A stretch of DNA of 64,000 bases. It comes from Gigaspora margarita (taxonomy: Eukaryota > Glomeromycota > Glomeromycetes > Diversisporales > Gigasporaceae). This document shows, in pieces, positions 61,310 to 64,000 of this stretch. The DNA lies in contig WTPW01000438.1 of the NCBI GenBank assembly GCA_009809945.1, forward strand, positions 15,112 to 79,111, in the 5' to 3' direction. The translations under genes were made by a program, and so were the position numbers. A model generated the notes under the pieces. That model searched no databases. It had not been told where the DNA came from and was given only the letters and a program-made list of their open reading frames with translations. Position 1 is the first letter of the stretch, and each line of letters starts with the position of its first letter.

Positions 61310-61556
61310 ACTGATTGTTGATGAAATGTATTGTCAGTAAATGTATTGTTGGTGAAATGGATTGTCAGTTAATTAAGCCTGTCGGCATAATGATTGTCTG
61401 TGAATCAACTGTCAGTGAAATAAACATGTTGGTGGAATAAACATGTCGGTGAACTAAACGTCCGTAAAATAATTGTCCATGAAATAAACATGTCGGCGGA
61501 TTGATTGTCAGTGAAATGAGGTGTCAGTGAAGTGATTGTCGGTGAAATGACATATA
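61310..61556. repeat. Single-arm repeat of GTCGGTGAAAT-like units, copy S3
   Basis: About twenty head-to-tail units of 11-15 bases (TTGTCAGTGAAATG, CATGTCGGTGAACTAAA and so on). The right end GGTGTCAGTGAAGTGATTGT matches the outer ends of S1. Unlike S1 and S2 no opposite arm is seen. Confidence 0.75.
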
Positions 61557-61734
61557 TCCAAAATGAGAGGTATGAATAGCAATGACCATCGTCTTAAATT
61601 AAAAATTATAATTATTTACATTTTTATTATATAAAAATTATTTCATATACAGTAGGTTGAAGTATAAATAGCAAAAACAGGGTGTATAAATAGTATTGCC
61701 CTAATTTTATTCACAGTATTCACATTAAATTAGG

Positions 61735-62860
61735 AGATAAGTATAAACAACGTCTATTAATTTATGTATATAAAATTAGCTATTCAAGTTGATTTGACTT
61801 AATTTCACTTGTGTTAATTTATAAGATAAATAGAAGTATTTATTAATCGAAATATTTAAAACTAACGATTCAAATTTGTGATATTTTTTACTATTTAATT
61901 TCATTCATTTTACAGTGTTGATTTAAGAGATAAGTATAAAGAACATTTATTATATAAATATTTAAAATAAGCATCTAAAATAATAATTTAAATACATGTT
62001 ACTATTCAATTTCATTTTACGCGTATTATTTTAGGAGTAAGCACAGAGTATTCATTAATCCATGTATTTAGAATAAGTGATTCAAATTCATGAATACATG
62101 TATTTACTATTTATAATTTCATTTAGTCTTGCTAAATAAGAAGGTGAATATAAAGGCATCTATTAACCTAAGTATTTAAAATAAACTATTCAGATTTATG
62201 TATATTTACTAATTAATTTTATTTTAATCGCATTAAATTGGGAGGTAAATATAATGTGCATCTTTTAATCCAAAACATGATATTTAAAAAATATGCGATT
62301 CATGTTCATGAATTTTACTAATTTATTTTATTCATATTAGATTAGAAATGAGTATAAAAAGCATCAATTGATCTAGTATTAAAAGTAAGCCATTCAAACT
62401 CATGAAAATTTTGCTATTTAATTTCATTTTGGCTGTGATAATTAGGTGGTAAATATTAAGAGAATTTATTAATCTAAACATTTAAAATAAGTTATTCAAG
62501 TTCATAAATATTTATTTATTTACTAATGAATTTTCTTTTTACTTGTATTGAATTAGAGATAAGCACCGCATAACCGCAAAATAATGCGCAGGGGTGTATT
62601 TTCAATTTTCGACCTGAAAAAAGCTTAATTCAAGATGAAATTTGAAACAACGTTCCTGTGCGTTATTTCGCGATTATACAGCATAAAATAGTATAGGCAT
62701 CCGAAAGAAGCGATTCAAATCATAAATTAACCTAAATATTTAAAAAAAACTTTCATTTTATGTTCATGAAATTTTGCTATTTATTATTTTGGTTATGCTA
62801 AATTAGGAGGTAATATAAAATAAAAATTAAAAACATTCAATTTGGTTTTCTTTAGAGAGA
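61735..62860. repeat. Degenerate tandem array, about 100-bp unit, interrupted by a MITE
   Basis: Roughly ten to eleven units with RTAAGTATAAA, CATYTATTAATCTA, TATTTAAAATAAGC, ATTCAAATTCATGAA and TACTATTTAATTTCATTT in constant order. The array is interrupted by the 116-bp element at 62566-62681. Related to the arrays at 14.3 and 33.5 kb. Confidence 0.75.
62566..62681. mobile_element. Miniature inverted-repeat element, 116 bp
   Basis: CCGCATAACCGCAAAATAAT and the complement of the right end (CTGTATAATCGCGAAATAAC) pair over about 25 bases. CA flanks both sides. Same end type as element M and the MITE at 63006-63278. Confidence 0.7.
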
Positions 62861-63005
62861 ACTTGAAATTTTTCTGCAGAGCCGTAATGAAATGAGCTAA
62901 ACAAATAAAATAATTTTAGTGCTTAAAAATTTAAATGAGAGGAATTTTAATTACGGTATATTATCAGGAGGTCTTGCTTATATGCAAATACAAAACAATT
63001 ATATA

Positions 63006-63278
63006 TCGTATTTACGCGTAATAACGCGCATCAGCGCGTTATTTCGAGACAATGCGGGTTATTTCAGGACGTGTATGCGCGATATTTTGAATCACTTTGG
63101 CAATTTTGGTTATCGGAAGAACCCTGCTTTTGTTATATGGTTTATGTATATTTTGGGGCATATGGCGTTATTTTAAGTCAAGACAACAATTTCAAAAAAA
63201 AAAAAAAAAAACAATAAAAAAAAAAAAAACGTGGAATTTCGAAATAACGCGCATACGCGTTATTACGCGCAAATACGG
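63006..63278. mobile_element. MITE, 273 bp, AATAACGCGC family, TA-flanked
   Basis: TCGTATTTACGCGTAATAAC at the left is mirrored by GTTATTACGCGCAAATACGG at the right, TA outside both ends (63004-63005 and 63279-63280). Each end contains GCGCAT(C/A)(A/C)GCG dyads. Short A-runs occur in the interior. Confidence 0.88.
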
Positions 63279-63405
63279 TAGTATACATAATGCCGGTTAA
63301 AATATATCAAAAATAAAATAAAATAATAAAAATGAAATAAGTAAAAGTCATATAAAGTGAAAATTATTGTTCATAATTTCTTCAATTCTTAACCCTATAA
63401 AAAAA

Positions 63406-63703
63406 TTTTTAAAATCACACTCAGATTTTGTTCAGGTTATTATTTTTAAAAATGAGCATTTTTCGTAACAAATACCTATATAAAACCTATATAAATTCTT
63501 GAATATTTTTAAATTCCTGAATATATTCGATTTCATGGTTGTAATTTTATTCAGAAAAAAAAATTACAACCAGGAAATCTTCAGTAAATTTAAAAGTATT
63601 CAAAATATTCAAGAATTTTGTAGGTTTAATATAGGTTTTTGTTACGAAAAATGCTCATTTTTAAAAATGATAATCTGAACAAAATCGGAATATGATTTTT
63701 AAG
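63406..63703. mobile_element. Foldback element, about 298 bp
   Basis: AATCACACTCAGATTTTGTT on the left is mirrored by AACAAAATCGGAATATGATT on the right. Arms of about 130 bases pair closely through AAAATGAGCATTTTTCGTAA around a GTTGTAATTTT centre. Target duplication not resolved. Confidence 0.8.
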
Positions 63704-64000
63704 TTTTTTTTTTTTTTCTTAGGATTGTCATAAAACTTTTTATTTCAACAAAATTAATATCAAAATTTGTGCATAATGTATTTCGTCATTCTAATTGTCG
63801 CCGATATTCTTTAGAAGCTTTGTAGATTGTGATGGTACTGTGCCAGTTGTTGGAATAACAAGATTACAATTAGCTTCCTGACAAATGTTTTAGAATTTTA
63901 AAAAATCTGACCAGAATTTCAAATTTCTTGACTAAAAAAATTGGAGTTTTAAAAATTTTGATAGATTTAAGTTTCTAGTCCAAGTTTTAGAATTTTAAAA
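63704..64000. other. Window edge, no feature seen
   Basis: AT-rich sequence with AGAATTTTAAAAA repeats at the very end. No coding or element signal. Confidence 0.35.

Overview
The window is AT-rich eukaryotic DNA that looks like the genome of an arbuscular mycorrhizal fungus (Glomeromycotina). This is inferred from the BTB-BACK architecture, the decayed kinase, TPR and Sel1 genes, short GT-AG introns, TTAGGG-type repeats and very dense repeat content. I see one host gene that appears intact. Everything else supportable is a gene fossil, a transposable element, a satellite-like array or unassigned AT-rich DNA. No tRNA, rRNA or CRISPR array was seen.

Layout. 0-4.8 kb: diverged repeats, including a lone hAT-type end and a duplicated 0.4-kb unit. 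4.8-10.3 kb (minus strand): a four-exon gene of about 1,710 codons. It joins a BTB-BACK front half to a tail resembling the E3 module and C-terminal domain of RNF213, with an RZ-type zinc finger whose key His and Cys positions read Gln and Ser. 11-19 kb: two hairpins built from GTCGGTGAAAT-like units, a 1.41-kb hAT element with an exact 8-bp target duplication, a degenerate tandem array, a Tc1/mariner-type element and a 0.65-kb foldback. 19-27 kb: a decayed protein kinase followed by a decayed TPR array, and segmental duplications, one copy interrupted by a hAT element whose empty site survives in the other. 27-35 kb: a possible LTR with primer-binding site, a Helitron-like end, foldbacks, a Sel1 pseudogene and low-complexity arrays. 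35-46 kb: a Tc1 element with a decayed transposase, several TA-flanked foldbacks and a nest holding a 340-bp retroposon with an 18-bp target duplication. 48.5-55.8 kb: a multi-level nest of foldback, MITE, LTR-retrotransposon fossil and hAT. 56.3-61.1 kb: a second nest of hAT elements. 61-63.7 kb: a single-arm hairpin repeat, a degenerate tandem array and three more inverted-repeat elements.

Biology. The gene appears to be a lineage-specific fusion in which the RNF213-like tail sits where TLDc usually follows BTB-BACK; lacking AAA+, RING and canonical RZ residues, it may be an adaptor rather than an active ligase. Target duplications, paralogous empty sites and nesting give a readable insertion order. 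The two LTRs of the 4.5-kb fossil differ by about 28 positions, all transitions, and one segmental duplicate has lost CpG sites relative to its partner, suggesting methylation-linked or RIP-like mutation of repeats. Coordinates, alignments and counts were made by eye.
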